Position numbers and translations under genes: made by a program. Below, in pieces: positions 1 through 11,294 of a stretch of 64,000 nt of DNA. The stretch is from Delphinus delphis. Taxonomy: Eukaryota > Chordata > Mammalia > Artiodactyla > Delphinidae. Under the pieces are notes generated by a model. The model saw only the letters and a list, made by a program, of their open reading frames with translations. It searched no databases and was not told the origin of the DNA. Where the stretch lies: NCBI RefSeq assembly GCF_949987515.2, contig NC_082684.1, positions 154,494,044-154,558,043 on the forward strand. Reading direction: 5' to 3'. Position 1 is the stretch's first letter; each line of letters opens with the position of its first letter.

Positions 1-403
1 CCACTATGTGAGAAACATAGTTTTGAAAAAAAAAATGATCAGAGTTAAAATCAGCCCTACTCTCGGTCCCTCTATGTTCTCTCGTCCATTCCATGTGTAC
101 TATTTGCCTCCCATGTATCAGCCATGAGGACAAGAATCACTGTCCTGGGGGGGTTGTTTAGTTCCACAGAAAACAGAGAGGTGCGTGGAGAGCTGTAGGG
201 TCTACTAGGAAGTCACCCGAATCAGATTCTGGAGGACCAGGGGTAGCATAGAGGATTCTAGTACCTTGGGAAATGGAAAGTAATCACAATCAAACCAGCA
301 CATTTAGGACGATAGAACACAGTGTCACACTGCTTAGGCCCCCTGACCTTCTGGGCCAGGGCACAAGTATTTTTCCCTGCTTCACTATGTATGTTTTGCT
401 GAC

Positions 404-411
404 TATAAAAG
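404..411 (+). promoter_or_regulatory. TATA-box-like TATAAAAG
   Basis: A perfect TATAAAAG lies 72 bp upstream of the ATG at 476. A start site about 30 bp downstream would fall near 434. Alone it is weak evidence. It gains interest from the ETS site, ATG, membrane-type frame and splice donor that follow. Confidence 0.35.
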
Positions 412-425
412 AGGAATATCGGCTC

Positions 426-444
426 TGGACACCAGGTGGCGCTG
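426..444 (+). promoter_or_regulatory. CTCF-like site
   Basis: The 19-mer tggacaccaggtggcgctg matches the common CTCF consensus at 16 of 19 positions as I recall it, including most of the CCACCAGGNGGCGC core. It lies about 18 kb downstream of the ITIH5 stop, where a domain boundary would be plausible. Confidence 0.5.
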
Positions 445-463
445 GTCATTAAAGTTCCAAGGC

Positions 464-471
464 CCGGAAGT
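464..471 (+). promoter_or_regulatory. ETS-family site CCGGAAGT
   Basis: A full CCGGAAGT ETS/GABPA-type core sits 5 bp before the ATG at 476. Such sites often mark promoters. No CpG island surrounds it. Confidence 0.35.
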
Positions 472-475
472 AGAG

Positions 476-796
476 ATGTCTCAGAAGTTAAGCTTTGAAT
501 TCACCAAAAATTTCCCTGGTTGGCCTGAAGTGATCCCGTGGGTTCCCCCAGGGTGGGTATTAGTCAGTGGTTACTACTGGGTTCATCCTATCCTTCCAGG
601 TGACTCTCCCCAAGCCACGGCGTGGGCTGGGCCGTCCGTCCTGAACTTGCTGACCATGGTGTTTGTGACAGTGGCCACCAACCTCGTTCTACTCTTCCTA
701 GGCTGGACCATGGTAAGAATTCGAGTGACATTTCTGGCAGTCTTGTGGGTTGGTGTTCAAGGGAGCGGTGAGGTTTGGAGCCAGGATGACGATTAG
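476..796 (+). CDS. unrecognised frame with one membrane segment; possible first exon to 712
   Basis: I do not recognise this protein. The frame opens at ATG 476 with a G at -3 and reads MSQKLSFEFTKNFPGW, a Trp/Pro-rich stretch (PEVIPWVPPGW), then a clear hydrophobic helix of about 24 residues (LLTMVFVTVATNLVLLFLGW). At 712/713 there is a good splice donor, ATG|GTAAGA, giving a 79-codon exon ending in phase 0. After the donor the reading looks non-coding. A TATA box, an ETS site and a CTCF-like motif lie within 75 bp upstream. No matching downstream exon was identified. Chance ORFs of about 100 codons do occur in windows this size, so it may be spurious. Confidence 0.25.
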   Translation: MSQKLSFEFTKNFPGWPEVIPWVPPGWVLVSGYYWVHPILPGDSPQATAWAGPSVLNLLTMVFVTVATNLVLLFLGWTMVRIRVTFLAVLWVGVQGSGEVWSQDDD

Positions 797-1611
797 ATCT
801 GGCCACCTCTTGGCTATTCAAGCACTAATTATAGGGATTCAACCTGCCGCTCACATTTGAGCCATTTCTCTGGTCCTCCAGGGGAACATAAACCGGTCCA
901 TTTTATGCATTTTGAAGCAGTTTTGACCAAACACATATGAGGGCAGAAAAGAAACCTCAGTAGAGTTCCCTTGAGCCTGGGAGGATTTTGTAGATTTCAT
1001 GACTTATCTCTGTGATTTCCATTGCCATGAAAAACGGAGAGTTGCCTCTACTCGATTTCAATTCACTGTCCCCAAAGCATCATTCCTTCCTTTGCCATAT
1101 ATAGTTGTGAACTATATGCTTAATGATAATTTTCCTTCACGTTTCCTGACAATGGGGAGAAGCACAAGTTGGCCCCAAGTGTGTGGAAGCTGCCTGAACT
1201 GTGTTCACGTCTCTGTGGGAGAAGCCAGGTCACCGTGATGATCATTTCCTGTGAGCGAAAAGCTGTTCTTGGCCGAGGCATGCTTAGAGCTCTGATCGCT
1301 GCAGAATGTACCTTCCTCCCCTCTTAACTCATGGGGTCAGACCTTAATAGTGATACTAACTTGTAGGGCTCTTAAAACATTTATTGCCACACTAGTGGTC
1401 TCCATCCAAGGTTAAGGAAACCTAGTGGACCCTGTACATAGGAGCTGCCTAAAGGTTTCTAGCTTTGGTGGACAAGACAGGGAATGAGGGACAAGCCTCC
1501 TCATTCCTCCCCGAAGGCTTTCTTCCCATGGTTAGTTGCCTAGAATGCTGTCAGCTCACCAGTTCCATGAATGGCATGGATCTAGGAATGTAGAGATTGA
1601 GTTATAACCAC
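797..1611. other. no gene recognised
   Basis: Mixed-composition intergenic sequence. I see no splice-flanked coding stretch, RNA gene or clear repeat family. It would contain the first intron of the hypothetical 476-712 exon if that exon is real. Confidence 0.5.
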
Positions 1612-1980
1612 AGGTTATGGACTGAATTGTGTCCGCACAGAATTTATACGTTGAAGCCCTCACCTCCAATGTGACTGTATCTGAAGTAAAGAAGGAATTA
1701 AGGTTAAATGAGGTCATAAGGGTGGAACCCTGATTTAATAGGATTAGTGTCCTTATAAGGGGAGGCATCAGGAAGCTCACCTTTTCTCTCCTCCATATGA
1801 AGACACAGCAAGAAGGTGGGCCATCTGCAAGCCAGGAAGTGGGTCCTCACCAGGGACCACATTGGCTGGCACCTGGATCTTGGACTTCTAGCCTCCACAG
1901 CTGTGAGAATAAATATCTGTTGGTTAAGCCACCCAGTCTGTGGTATTTTGTTATGGTGGCCAGAGCTGACAAAGACACCA
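1612..1980 (+). mobile_element. MaLR (MST/MLT1-type) solo LTR
   Basis: The sequence follows the mammalian-apparent-LTR consensus in plus orientation: 'ggactgaattgtgtcc' near the start, 'ggattagtgtccttataa' in the middle, 'tggacttctagcctcc' and 'gccacccagtctgtgg' near the end. No internal region is attached, so it is a solo LTR of an ancient ERVL-MaLR element with no coding capacity. Confidence 0.8.
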
Positions 1981-2712
1981 TACAACAAAGGAAGTCTCGG
2001 CGGTGTGTATGAGAAATAAGTAGGGGTTCATGGAGGCACTAAAACTCCAATTTTAAGAACAAAACCGAGACAGGGGTTCAGTGTCGTCATTTATACAACA
2101 GAAAGAGTGCGATCAGGCGGCCCCAACGGCGCAGGTGGCAGGGGTCCTATCCATTCCACTCCTGTCAATTACAGTACGTGTCAGACCGGATTGGTTTCAG
2201 CCTTGCAGATTAGTAGACAAAGGGTCAGCTCAGTCCTATCGCTGCATCTTGTTTTTTCCCGCCGGCAGCAGTAGCCTTTGGAACAATGTGTGGGGATAGA
2301 GTGTCTGCCGCAGAATTCAGGGCAGGGGTGCAGTATTCATTCCCATCCTTGGAGAGGCACCTTCTAACTCTCTCTCTGGAGTATAGTCCAGGGAATCACA
2401 CACTTTTCACTCCCAGCAGAGCAGAGAGATAGAAACAAGATGAGGTTTCCTCCACCCCCACGATTGGCACCTTCCCCCAAATCCCGCGAGTCTCATGGCA
2501 CCAGGCAGACTCATGGCACCAGATGCCAAGTAAACAGAAAAAGATCACTTGGGAGCGAGCTGGCCACTCCTCGGATAAACCGAAGTCTTTGTTGTCTTAT
2601 TCAGAAAGGCGACTTCAGAACTGGTATCCTAATTACCTAGAGGCATGCGTGATGATTCAAGGCAGGTTGCTTAGTAGAGAAATTCAGTGGCTTGGCGATT
2701 TATCGGATACGT
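1981..2712. other. no gene recognised
   Basis: Intergenic sequence without a recognisable repeat family or coding signature. Confidence 0.45.
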
Positions 2713-2900
2713 AACTATCGTTTTTGACTACTTAGTATATGCCAGATACAGCCCCAGATCCTCTCCATGCATCAGCCCCTTGATTCTTCTCAACCACCGG
2801 GAGGCAGTCACTAAGATCTTCCGCATTGCACACGGGACGAAACATGCTTTAGAGGCGTTCGTGGACCTTTCCGAGGCCACGTGGTCAGTCACAGCCCAGG
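2713..2900 (-). repeat. MIR SINE fragment
   Basis: It resembles the reverse MIR consensus: 'cttagtatatgccagatac' followed by a 'cttctcaaccaccgggaggcag' core. It is old and diverged. Confidence 0.5.
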
Positions 2901-3417
2901 GAGGACCAGATCCTTTACTGCTCACTGAATGTTCTCCACTTGTCACTTGTCTTTCTTGAGGGTCAGATAGACATTCATTGGAGAGGGACAGGGGTCCTTC
3001 TGCCTTTGTCACAAGCAGAAAATCCAATAATACAGGACTATGGGGAACCAATGTTTTTCTCAATTTTGGCTAAAGATCCTGAATGTCACTTCAGAGAATA
3101 CGTGTTCCTGCTGTGTACTGGCACGGCTTACCTAAACTGTCAGAAGAGGTGTTTTATTCCTTGTAGATAATCTCCTGGAAATGGGTCTCTTTTGAAAACA
3201 TTTTCCCCCCAAAAGGACCCCAAAAAGATTTTAAAAATCAAAAAGAAATTGATTCTTTGTGGTCTTCTCATTTTCCAAGGTGTTCTTTTTTAACAGTGAA
3301 TGTGTATTATTTGCAATCAGATAACAATTGTGCTTTGTTGGTCATTGAAAATAGAGGGCTTTCAGCCCAACTGCCAGTGGGAGCACAGAGGGGTATTTTG
3401 CACTGTGTTCTCTCAAA

Positions 3418-3481
<64 letters not shown>
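3418..3481. repeat. (CT)n microsatellite
   Basis: About 60 bp of almost pure CT repeat with one GT interruption near the end. Long dinucleotide tracts like this are often length-polymorphic. Confidence 0.95.
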
Positions 3482-3485
<4 letters not shown>

Positions 3486-4140
3486 GCCGCACCCCCTCCC
3501 CTTGGAGAGCGTGCTTCATGGAATGTTCCTTTCAAAGTTCTTCCAACGAGGAGGCTAACGCAATGTCTTCTAGTGAAAGAACAAAGCACTCTCACACACA
3601 CTATCTCTTGCCAACTACTCACAAGTGAAGCAAAGTCCTTCTCAATAGTTGGTAGCTTAAAATAATAGATGAGAAAGCTGAATATATTTGCAATAATTAT
3701 AGAAGTAATTTTGGAGTATCTACTACTCAACTCACAGAACCACACCAACCAAGTACCTTCCTCTTTCTTTGAAAAAAATGATGTAAAATTGTTGAAGCAA
3801 TGGTCTGAACGGTGGTCCGTTTTGATGATTTTGAATTATGACAAATACTAGTCATTTTAAATGGTTTTTGTCTTCCAGGTTTAGCTTCTTGCCATGAGAG
3901 AGGTCAAGTGTCTTGGGTGTGTAGATGGGAAAGGGAGGTGACGGACACAGTGTCTGCCTTGGGTCAAAGAAGCGGATCATGTGATCAGTCACGTGATCAC
4001 CCGAGTGTGTCAATCCCAGCACGCCTTCAGGTCGGAAATGAAATATATGTATATACATATCTAATTTAATATGCTGTATGGTTTATGGATAAACACTTGG
4101 GTGACTTATGAAATAACATGGGAGCAGATGTAAAGGATTC

Positions 4141-4235
4141 ATATGGAGAATAAGAGGAGGAGAAGAAGGAGGTGCAAGGGGGGAGGAGGAGAATGACGAG
4201 GAGGAAAAGAAAAGAGAAGAGAGAGGAGTTACCCT
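4141..4235. repeat. purine-rich (GGA/GAA) tract
   Basis: A run of nearly pure A/G with GGAGGAGAAGAAGGAGG motifs, asymmetric between strands. Flanks 3482-4140 and 4236-4670 hold nothing recognised. Confidence 0.8.
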
Positions 4236-4671
4236 AACCCATCCTACAGAGAAGCTAGGTATTCCTTTCGAAAATTAAAAAATATATATTTCTGGCTCTG
4301 TATTCCATTTGTACTTTTTCTCTTTGCCTCTTGCCTCTCAAGAATCTTTTTGTCGGTACACAGCCCTCTTCTTAAGGATCAAGGCCCCCGCTTTGAGGGG
4401 CCTGGGGTCCCCTCTCACCCGCAGATGTTCACCGCCAATCGGCCAAGCTAAACCATGAGTCACAGACATCCTAGGAGCATGTGAACCTCTGGGCCCTGCC
4501 CCACTGTCACCCAGCTGTGCCGCTGACTGGGAGCCAGAACGTCCTGGTGCCTGCCTGGGATTTCCCATGGTCATGGGCTTCGCCTTGATGCCCAGCTGGT
4601 CTTCCCACTTCACTTTGGAGCCCCTGAGGGTTTTGTTCTTCCGGTTGGAAAGTAAAGGACTCGGGGGGTTT

Positions 4672-5775
4672 TTTAAAAATTGTGGTAAAGTACATAGAAC
4701 ATAAAATCTACCATTTTAACCATATTTTGTATGTTATTCTTTTAACGTAGTTAGATTCTCTTAGCCAGCGTTGAAGAGTTTTGCATCCATGTTCCTAAAA
4801 GTTTTGTCTATAATTTCCTCTCATTAAGCATTTTGTCAGGCTTTTCTATCAATGTTGCACTCACTTTTCTCCCCCACTTTTTTTTTTACTGTGGCAAAAC
4901 CCATATAGCACTTTGGGTGACAGTGATTTGTCCGTGAGGGTTCATCGATTGTAACAAACATCCCCCTCCGGCGGAAGATGCTGATGGTGGGCAAGGCGGC
5001 GGCGGCGTGGGGGGCAGCGAGTCTGTGGGACATCAGGGTACCTTCTCTCTACTTTGCTGTGAACCTAAAATGGCTCTAAAAGTAGTCTATTTTTTAAAGT
5101 ACCATGAAATTTACCATCTTAATCTCTTTTAAGTGTACAATTCCATGGCACCCAGTACATTCACATTGTTGCGAAGTCCTAACATTTTCCTCTGGCAAAT
5201 GGGAAACTGTATCCATGAAGCAGCCATTCCCCCTCCCCCTCCCCCACCCCCCGGTAACCACCGTGCTACTTCCTCTTTCTATGATTTTGACTATTTTCCA
5301 TAGCTCGTATACGTGGACTCAAACAGTATTTGTCTTTTTGTGGCTGGTGTATTTCACTGAGCATAATGCCCTCCAGGTTCATCCATGTTGTAGCCTGTGT
5401 CAGGATGCCCTTTTTTTTTTTTTTTTTTCTGTACGCGGGCCTTTCACTGTTGTGGCCTCTCCCGCTGCGGAGCACAGGCTCCGGACGCGCAGGCTCAGCG
5501 GCCACGGCTCACGGGCCCAGCCGCTCCGCGGCACGTGGGATCCCCCCGGACCGGGGCACGAACCCGTGTCCCCTGCACCGGCAGGCGAACTCCCAACCAC
5601 TGCGCCACCAGGGAAGCCCCAGGATGCCCTTTTTAAAGGCTGAATCTTATTCTGCTATATGGATGGACCACATTTTGCTCATCCAGTCATCCACTGCTGG
5701 ACACTTGGGTTGCTTGCGTCTCTTGTTTATTGTAAATAATGCTTCAAAGTACAAATATCTGTTCTAGTCCCGTTT
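4672..5775 (-). mobile_element. L1M 3' end, interrupted by a young SINE
   Basis: It matches the reverse complement of an old mammalian L1 tail: 'accattttaacc', 'tgtacaattccatggcac', 'cactgagcataatgccctcc'. On the minus strand the last piece encodes the ORF2 C-terminal block [22 protein letters not shown] (5411-5619) splits it. It is dead and diverged. Confidence 0.8.
5411..5619 (-). mobile_element. CHR-family SINE, young copy
   Basis: Minus orientation, with a T-run at the left and the 'ccaccagggaagccc' head at the right. The target-site duplication aggatgcccttttt is seen on both sides (from 5402 and from 5621). It is inserted in an L1M fragment. Confidence 0.95.
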
Positions 5776-5779
5776 TGAC

Positions 5780-6375
5780 CATTTTTTAAACACTCTCTCA
5801 GCAAATTTCAATTATATGATACAGTGTTATCAGCTATAGGCACCACGTTATACATGAGACCCTCAGACTTTATTCATCTTATAGCTGAAAGTTTGTACCC
5901 CTATATCAACCCTTCCCTATACTCCCCCGGCACACCTGCCACCCCAGGCCCTGGCAACCACTTTTCTACTTTCTACGAAATCTTTTTTTTTTGGTCTTTC
6001 TTTGTCTGGCTTATTCCACTCAGCATAATGCCCTCCAGGTTCATCCACGTTGTTGCAAATACAAGATTTCCTCCTTGTTCCAGGCTGAATAGTATTCCCG
6101 TGTGTGTGTGTGTGTGTGTGTGTACCACATTTTCGTTATCCATTCCTGCACAGACAAACATGTAGGGTCTTTCCATACCTTGGCTCTTGGCTTTTGTGAA
6201 TAATATGAACATGGGGGGTGGGGGGCTGCACATACCTCTTCGAGATCATAATTTCATGTCCTTCAGACGTATACCCAGAAGTGCGATTGCTGGATCACAT
6301 GGTGGTTCCATGTTTGGCCACTTTTCAAATGTATAATTCAGTGGCATTAGGCACATTCATATTGCTGTGCACAGA
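5780..6375 (-). mobile_element. second and third L1M 3' fragments
   Basis: This repeats the same L1 tail landmarks as 4672-5775: 'actcagcataatgccctcc', 'acccagaagtgcgattgctgg'. The minus strand again encodes TTWMNLEGIMLSGI. A third short tail match ('tgtataattcagtggcatt') begins near 6330. A (TG)n tract at 6100-6123 lies inside. Confidence 0.75.
6100..6123. repeat. (TG)n microsatellite
   Basis: A pure TG tract of about 12 units inside an L1M fragment. Confidence 0.9.
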
Positions 6376-6458
6376 GGCTGAGGCTTCTGGGATCCAGCAC
6401 ACAAGTTTGGGTTCCACCCAGCAGGGAGGACACCCCAATCTCCAGGAGCCATGGCGTG

Positions 6459-6673
6459 TTTTTTTGTTTTTGTTTTTTTTTGCGGTGCGCGGGCCTCTCA
6501 CTGCCGTGGCCTCTCCTGTTGCGGAGCACAGGCTCCGGACGCGCAGGCTCAGCGGCCATGGCTCACGGGCCCAGCCGCCCCGCGGCATGTGGGATCTTCC
6601 CGGACCGGGGCACGAACCCGTGTCCCCTGCATTGGCAGGTGGACTCTCAACCACTGAGCCACCAGGGAAGCCC
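6459..6673 (-). mobile_element. CHR-family SINE, young copy
   Basis: Minus orientation. The target-site duplication catggcgtgtttttt lies on both sides (from 6450 and from 6674). It is near-identical to the copies at 5411 and 29376. Confidence 0.95.
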
Positions 6674-6688
6674 CATGGCGTGTTTTTT

Positions 6689-8059
6689 AGGCGGGCTTCT
6701 CACTGTCCTCCGTCCCCAGCCTCTGGTCACCACCACTGCGGTTTCATGGCAGCCCTCCTGAACTCGAGCCCCCCTGCTGCCCCCCTCCCCCTTGCCCCTG
6801 CCTGGGGCCCAACAGCAGGGCCCCTCTGGCCATGCACCTTCCCCTGCAGACCCCATTATGTCAGCAAACCAGTGCTGCCAGCCTGACCTGAGCACAGTCA
6901 GCCTCTCGCTGACCCCCTGGTGATGCAGAAAGCCCCCTCCCTGGGATCCCAGCAGACGATCTCCCCCACCCCTCCCCGACCCTTCGCTCGTCACGTGATT
7001 CTAAAGTTTCCGGGCCTGGAGGGGAACAGGCTGGGTGAGGGGAAAGTGCCTCGGGGTTTATCAGGGTTCATCTGACCGTCTAACAGCAGGCGCCGGGCTG
7101 CCAGCATCCCCCACACTTGGATTTCAACCATTTTCTCCACTTGACACCTCTCCGCCCCCTCCACACATAATAAGCCCCATTCTTCCCCAGCAGGGACCGC
7201 CCGTGTTGGGACCCCAGGCTCGGCTGAAGCCGCCCGGCTCTTCTCCGCTTTCCCGCCGTCCATTCAGCAGAAACCCTAGCTGCCCAGGCAGAGGGGCGCC
7301 CAGGCGCTGGCTTCTGCCAGGGGTGATAACGCAGACCCGGCTGCCCAGACTGTGTGGTCATCGGCGGGTCACTAGGTCTCAGCTTCCACTGTGACCCCAG
7401 AAGCCAGAAAGAATGGGCTTGCCTCTCCTGAACTTGCAGGGAGGGCTTGGGAACTGCTTTAGTCCAAATGTGAAAGTCCCGCAGAGGAAAGGAATTGAAG
7501 AGCTGGTGGGAGAAAACAACGACAACAATTCTAAGTATTGTGCCTAGAATGAGGCTCTGCTCCCTTAAAGGGACAGTCAGTCGGGAGCAGACGAGGGTAA
7601 TGAGGGTCACTTAAGGACCCATCCTGGGTGAAGCAGGCTGAAGTCATAGCACTAGGTACTCAGGCTTGACTGCGGTTTGCCACCTGAATACAGCAGCAAG
7701 AGCGCTTCTGCTTTGGACAGCTTTAGTAAGGAATTATCCTGAGAGCTAGCTTTTTTTTTTTTTTAAGAGAGAGAGAGATCTCATATTTTAGACGTCCTAT
7801 TTTGTCAGGTGCTCAGAAGTGCCTGTGACTCCAAAGATGTTGAACATTAAGGGGTTGTGATCTAGCAGAGGGTCATTCTGTACATGCTCTTCTGAAGCTT
7901 GGTTTTGAATTTCATGCATGTTACACAGCTTTCTGTATTCCACGTTGTATAATACATAGCTAGCTTTAATAGCTATAAACTGTGGTATTAATGTGCCCTT
8001 AATGACTGTCTTCTGATGACCATTTAGGCCATATCTTTTTTTTTCAAGTTGATTCATTT
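6689..8059. other. no gene recognised; GC-richer block
   Basis: Positions 6700-7400 are C-rich and give several overlapping long frames on both strands. None shows a known family, splice structure or conserved motif. 7620-8059 is ordinary non-coding sequence. Confidence 0.5.
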
Positions 8060-8300
8060 CACTATAATTATTTTTTAAAAATTTATTGAAATAGTTGATT
8101 TACAATGTTGTATTAGTTTCAGGTGTACAGCAAAGTGATTCAGTTATATATATACATATATAAATATATATTCTTTTTTTACTTTCTCTTTCATTATAGG
8201 TTATTACAAGATACTGAGTAGAGTTCCCTGTGCTCTACAGTAGGTCCTTGTTGGTTATCTGTTTTATATATAGTAGTGTGTACATTTTAATCATTTAAGC
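8060..8300 (-). mobile_element. L1 3' UTR fragment
   Basis: The reverse of the cetartiodactyl L1 tail: 'gtacagcaaagtgattcag', then 'actgagtagagttccctgtg' and 'ggttatctgttttatata'. Confidence 0.8.
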
Positions 8301-9151
8301 CATTTCATAGTGTCTATGTGTTTGTTTTTATTATTACTAGAAAGTGGCAAGTAACATCCTGTACATGTTGCTTTGTGAATTTATGTGAGTTTATGAAATA
8401 ATTTCATAAAAGTAAAACAAAAGAAAAAACCAGATGTTGTGAACTGTTTAGCTCCCTCTCGGCTCCCTAATGATTGGGAAGTTACGTCCTTACTTCTCCC
8501 AGCCCCTCCCGCATTCACTCTTCCTCCAAACAAGACTGCGGTGCCTGGAGCGGAAACACGAGCAAGCAGATCAGAGGTGACAGGACCTAAACTCCCCTGT
8601 GGGTCTCAGGCGCTGGGGCGAGGGTGGCCCAGACAAACGGCAGGGAAGAAAGAGGGAGCAGGGGTCGGAAAGTGCACCCACGCTGCATGGGTGCAGAAGC
8701 CAGGGCTGTGCCAGCAGGACCTCAGTAGAACCTCAGAATCTGTCACCGGTTCTAAATATGGGCAGCTCGTCCTTCAATTGTGCATGGCTCACGTGATCTG
8801 CGGTGACAAAAGGATGGGCGCACGAGGTTGGCAGGGACCCAGGAGACTTGCTTTTCAAGTTATTTTACCTTCGGGCAGTGGGAGCCCTCCCAGCACCTCC
8901 CATCCTCCTGTTCTCCAGCCTCTGGGAACTAAGTCTCCTTGGCCTGTGGACCCTGATCTTGGTCTGCGTCGGCTCTTTGCTTTCTTCCACCCCACCAAGC
9001 CTGCTCATCGCCTCCGTGGAAACCAGGGCACATCGCCCTAGCACGGCGCTGAGCGTCTGATAGAGAAAAAGGAAAGCTGCTGACGCCTCCACCTCCTCAG
9101 CCCGTCTCTCTCTGCCGGGTGCGGCCAGAGGCTCATTAATTACATCAAGAG
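8301..9151. other. no gene recognised
   Basis: Contains a 200-codon frame (8439-9041, plus) that lacks splice context or known motifs. I treat it as chance. Confidence 0.4.
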
Positions 9152-9363
9152 GCCTTCCCTGGTGGCGCAGTGGTTGAGAGTCCGCCTGCCGATGCAGGGG
9201 ACACGGGTTCGTGCCCCGGTCTGGGAAGATCCCACATGCCGCGGAGCGGCTGGGCCCGTGAGCCATGGCCGCTGAGCCTGCGCATCCGGAGCCTGTGCTC
9301 CGCAACGGGAGAGGCCACAACAGTGAGAGGCCCGCGCACCGCAAAAAAAAAAAAAAAAAAAAA
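9152..9363 (+). mobile_element. CHR-family SINE, young copy
   Basis: Plus orientation with a 21-bp A tail. The target-site duplication acatcaagag lies left (from 9142) and right (from 9366). Confidence 0.95.
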
Positions 9364-9716
9364 TCACATCAAGAGCTGCATTGCCTGTGCCTCTCCCAAG
9401 GAACACAAGTGACGTTTAAAAGCCACCAGATGTGCACGTGAGTTCTGTCTCTCTCCATTTCTGTGTATTTAACCGGGTGGGGGGTTGGGACCCCCTTCCC
9501 CAGCGGGCTTTCCTTGCCCCAGCTCCCCAGATGTGTTTCTGTGTCCTTTGCACGGAGGGTGATTTGTTTCAGGAAGCTACCGACTAGGAGATGTTTCCTA
9601 GGATGTCGTTTCTAAGGAAGAGAGAGAAAGATGAACTTGCCGCAGTCCTGTGTCTCCAGCCCACAGAATTCCCTGCCCAGTTCGAGCCCAGACCAGTGGC
9701 AAAAAGCAGTCCAACA

Positions 9717-9956
9717 CACAGATACACTACCAAACGTAAAATAGCTAGCTAGTGGGAAGCAGCTGCATAGCACAGGGAGATCAGCTCAGTGCTTTGTGAC
9801 CACCTAGAGGGGTGGGATAGGGAGGGTGGGAGGGAGACGCAAGAGGGAAGAGATATGGGAACATATGTATATGTATAGCTGATTCACTTTGTTATAAAGC
9901 AGAAACTAACACACCATTGTAAAGCAGTTATACTCCAATAAAGATGTTAAAAAAAA
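9717..9956 (+). mobile_element. 5'-truncated L1 with target-site duplication
   Basis: An L1 3' UTR in plus orientation ('gcatagcacagggagatcag', 'gcagttatactccaataaag'). The 16-bp duplication aaaaagcagtccaaca flanks both ends (9701-9716 and 9957-9972), so it is a fairly recent retrotransposition of about 240 bp. Confidence 0.92.
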
Positions 9957-9972
9957 AAAAAGCAGTCCAACA

Positions 9973-11084
9973 TTCAGGGACACGCAAGAGAGCCCCCTTC
10001 CCCAGCCTTACTTCTTCGCCCTGTGATGCTCAGCTGATACACACAGGTGGGATCCTGGATCCGGTGTCCAGCAATCACAGCCATCACTGTGGAAGCTGCT
10101 TCTATTTTGTCCAAAGCATGCCAGGGTCATGAGAAGAGCAGAGTCCCTGCATCCAGGCTAAGCCAGATGTCAGCTCTGTGATGAGGGCTGGTCATTCCAT
10201 CTCCCTGAAATTTTAGTTCTTCTATACAATTTATTTTCCTTTCCTTTATAGTGTTTTTATTACGAATAAATAACTTATTATATAAAATACTCTTAGACGT
10301 TTTCCCCCCATCCTTACCCGTTCTGTAGGACCCAGATCAAATACCAGTACCGCTTCCACCCAGGCTGAAAGCAGTCTCTTCCTTTTTAAACCCCTTCCCA
10401 CCCACGTTTTTTTCCTGAACTTTTTAAGGGCACACTGCTGTCTCTGTTTATAAGTAATTACACACAACAGTATCTCCAGGATGGGCTAGGGAGGCCCCTC
10501 TATCCCCTCCACGGTGGTTCGCACCCACTCGCTATTAGTCGAATGAATGAATAAATGAATGTACTTGTTTTGAAGCATTTTCTCTTCTGGGAAATTTGCA
10601 CTGAACAATTCAAAATGTTCCTGTCCTTCAATCGTATACAAAGTTTTATCCTATGTTTTCATCACAAGGTCTCAAAGTGTTATTTAGTTTTCCAGGCCGA
10701 TGAAGAGATCAAAAGGATATGTACTTGCCTCCAAGTTAGACAGGAGAACTTTTAGTTTCTAGAATACTCCTGGACTCTAGCCTTCTTCAAAAGCAAATAC
10801 ACTTTATGTTGGAGCTGAGCCTTCAGACATACTGTTTCTGCATTCCCCAGGAAAGGTCTGTTTCTTTTGTAACATGCTGTAACACTTAGAGAGCTTATGT
10901 TACTTTCATGGAGGCAAGAGCCTAGTGATTGAACAGACTTCCAGTAGGAAATGTCCCAGATGGGACAACGGTACAGGTCTCCCCTACAGACATTCATTCA
11001 CGCTCAAGTATCTGCAGTATTGTATTTTCTACATTGCCTCTATACATTTCAAATAAAATTTATTCATTTCAAAAAAGCACACTA
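9973..11084. other. no gene recognised
   Basis: AT-leaning intergenic sequence. I see nothing in it beyond short chance frames. Confidence 0.45.
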
Positions 11085-11294
11085 GGGCTTCCCTGGTGGC
11101 GCAGTGGTTGAGAGTCCACCTGCCGATGCAGGGAACATGGGTTCGTGCCCCGGTCCGGGAAGATCCCACATGCCGTGGAGCGGCTGGGCCCATGAGCCAT
11201 GGCCACTGAGCCTGCGCGTCCGGAGCCTGTGCTCCGCAATGGGAGAGGCCACAACAGTGAGAGACTCGCGTACTGAAAAAAAAAAAAAAAAAAA
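11085..11294 (+). mobile_element. CHR-family SINE, young copy
   Basis: Plus orientation with an A tail. The target-site duplication aaaaaagcacacta occurs at 11071-11084 and again at the end of the tail. Confidence 0.95.

Noticed and set aside
3418..3481. Regular spaced repeats considered as CRISPR-like
   Set aside because: A simple CT microsatellite. No repeat-spacer structure occurs anywhere in the window.
5104..5643. Frame of 179 codons, plus
   Set aside because: It joins an L1M tail and a CHR SINE. The Arg/Pro-rich half is the same translated SINE seen at 6218, 16043 and elsewhere.
6218..6886. Longest frame in the window (222 codons)
   Set aside because: It runs through an L1M piece and a SINE into unremarkable C-rich sequence. 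No family features.
7080..7610. Minus frame of 176 codons in GC-rich DNA
   Set aside because: No motif, no splice context, and overlapping frames on both strands, as expected from base composition.
9152..9240. tRNA-like A and B boxes
   Set aside because: They belong to the tRNA-derived head of CHR SINEs, not to a tRNA gene.
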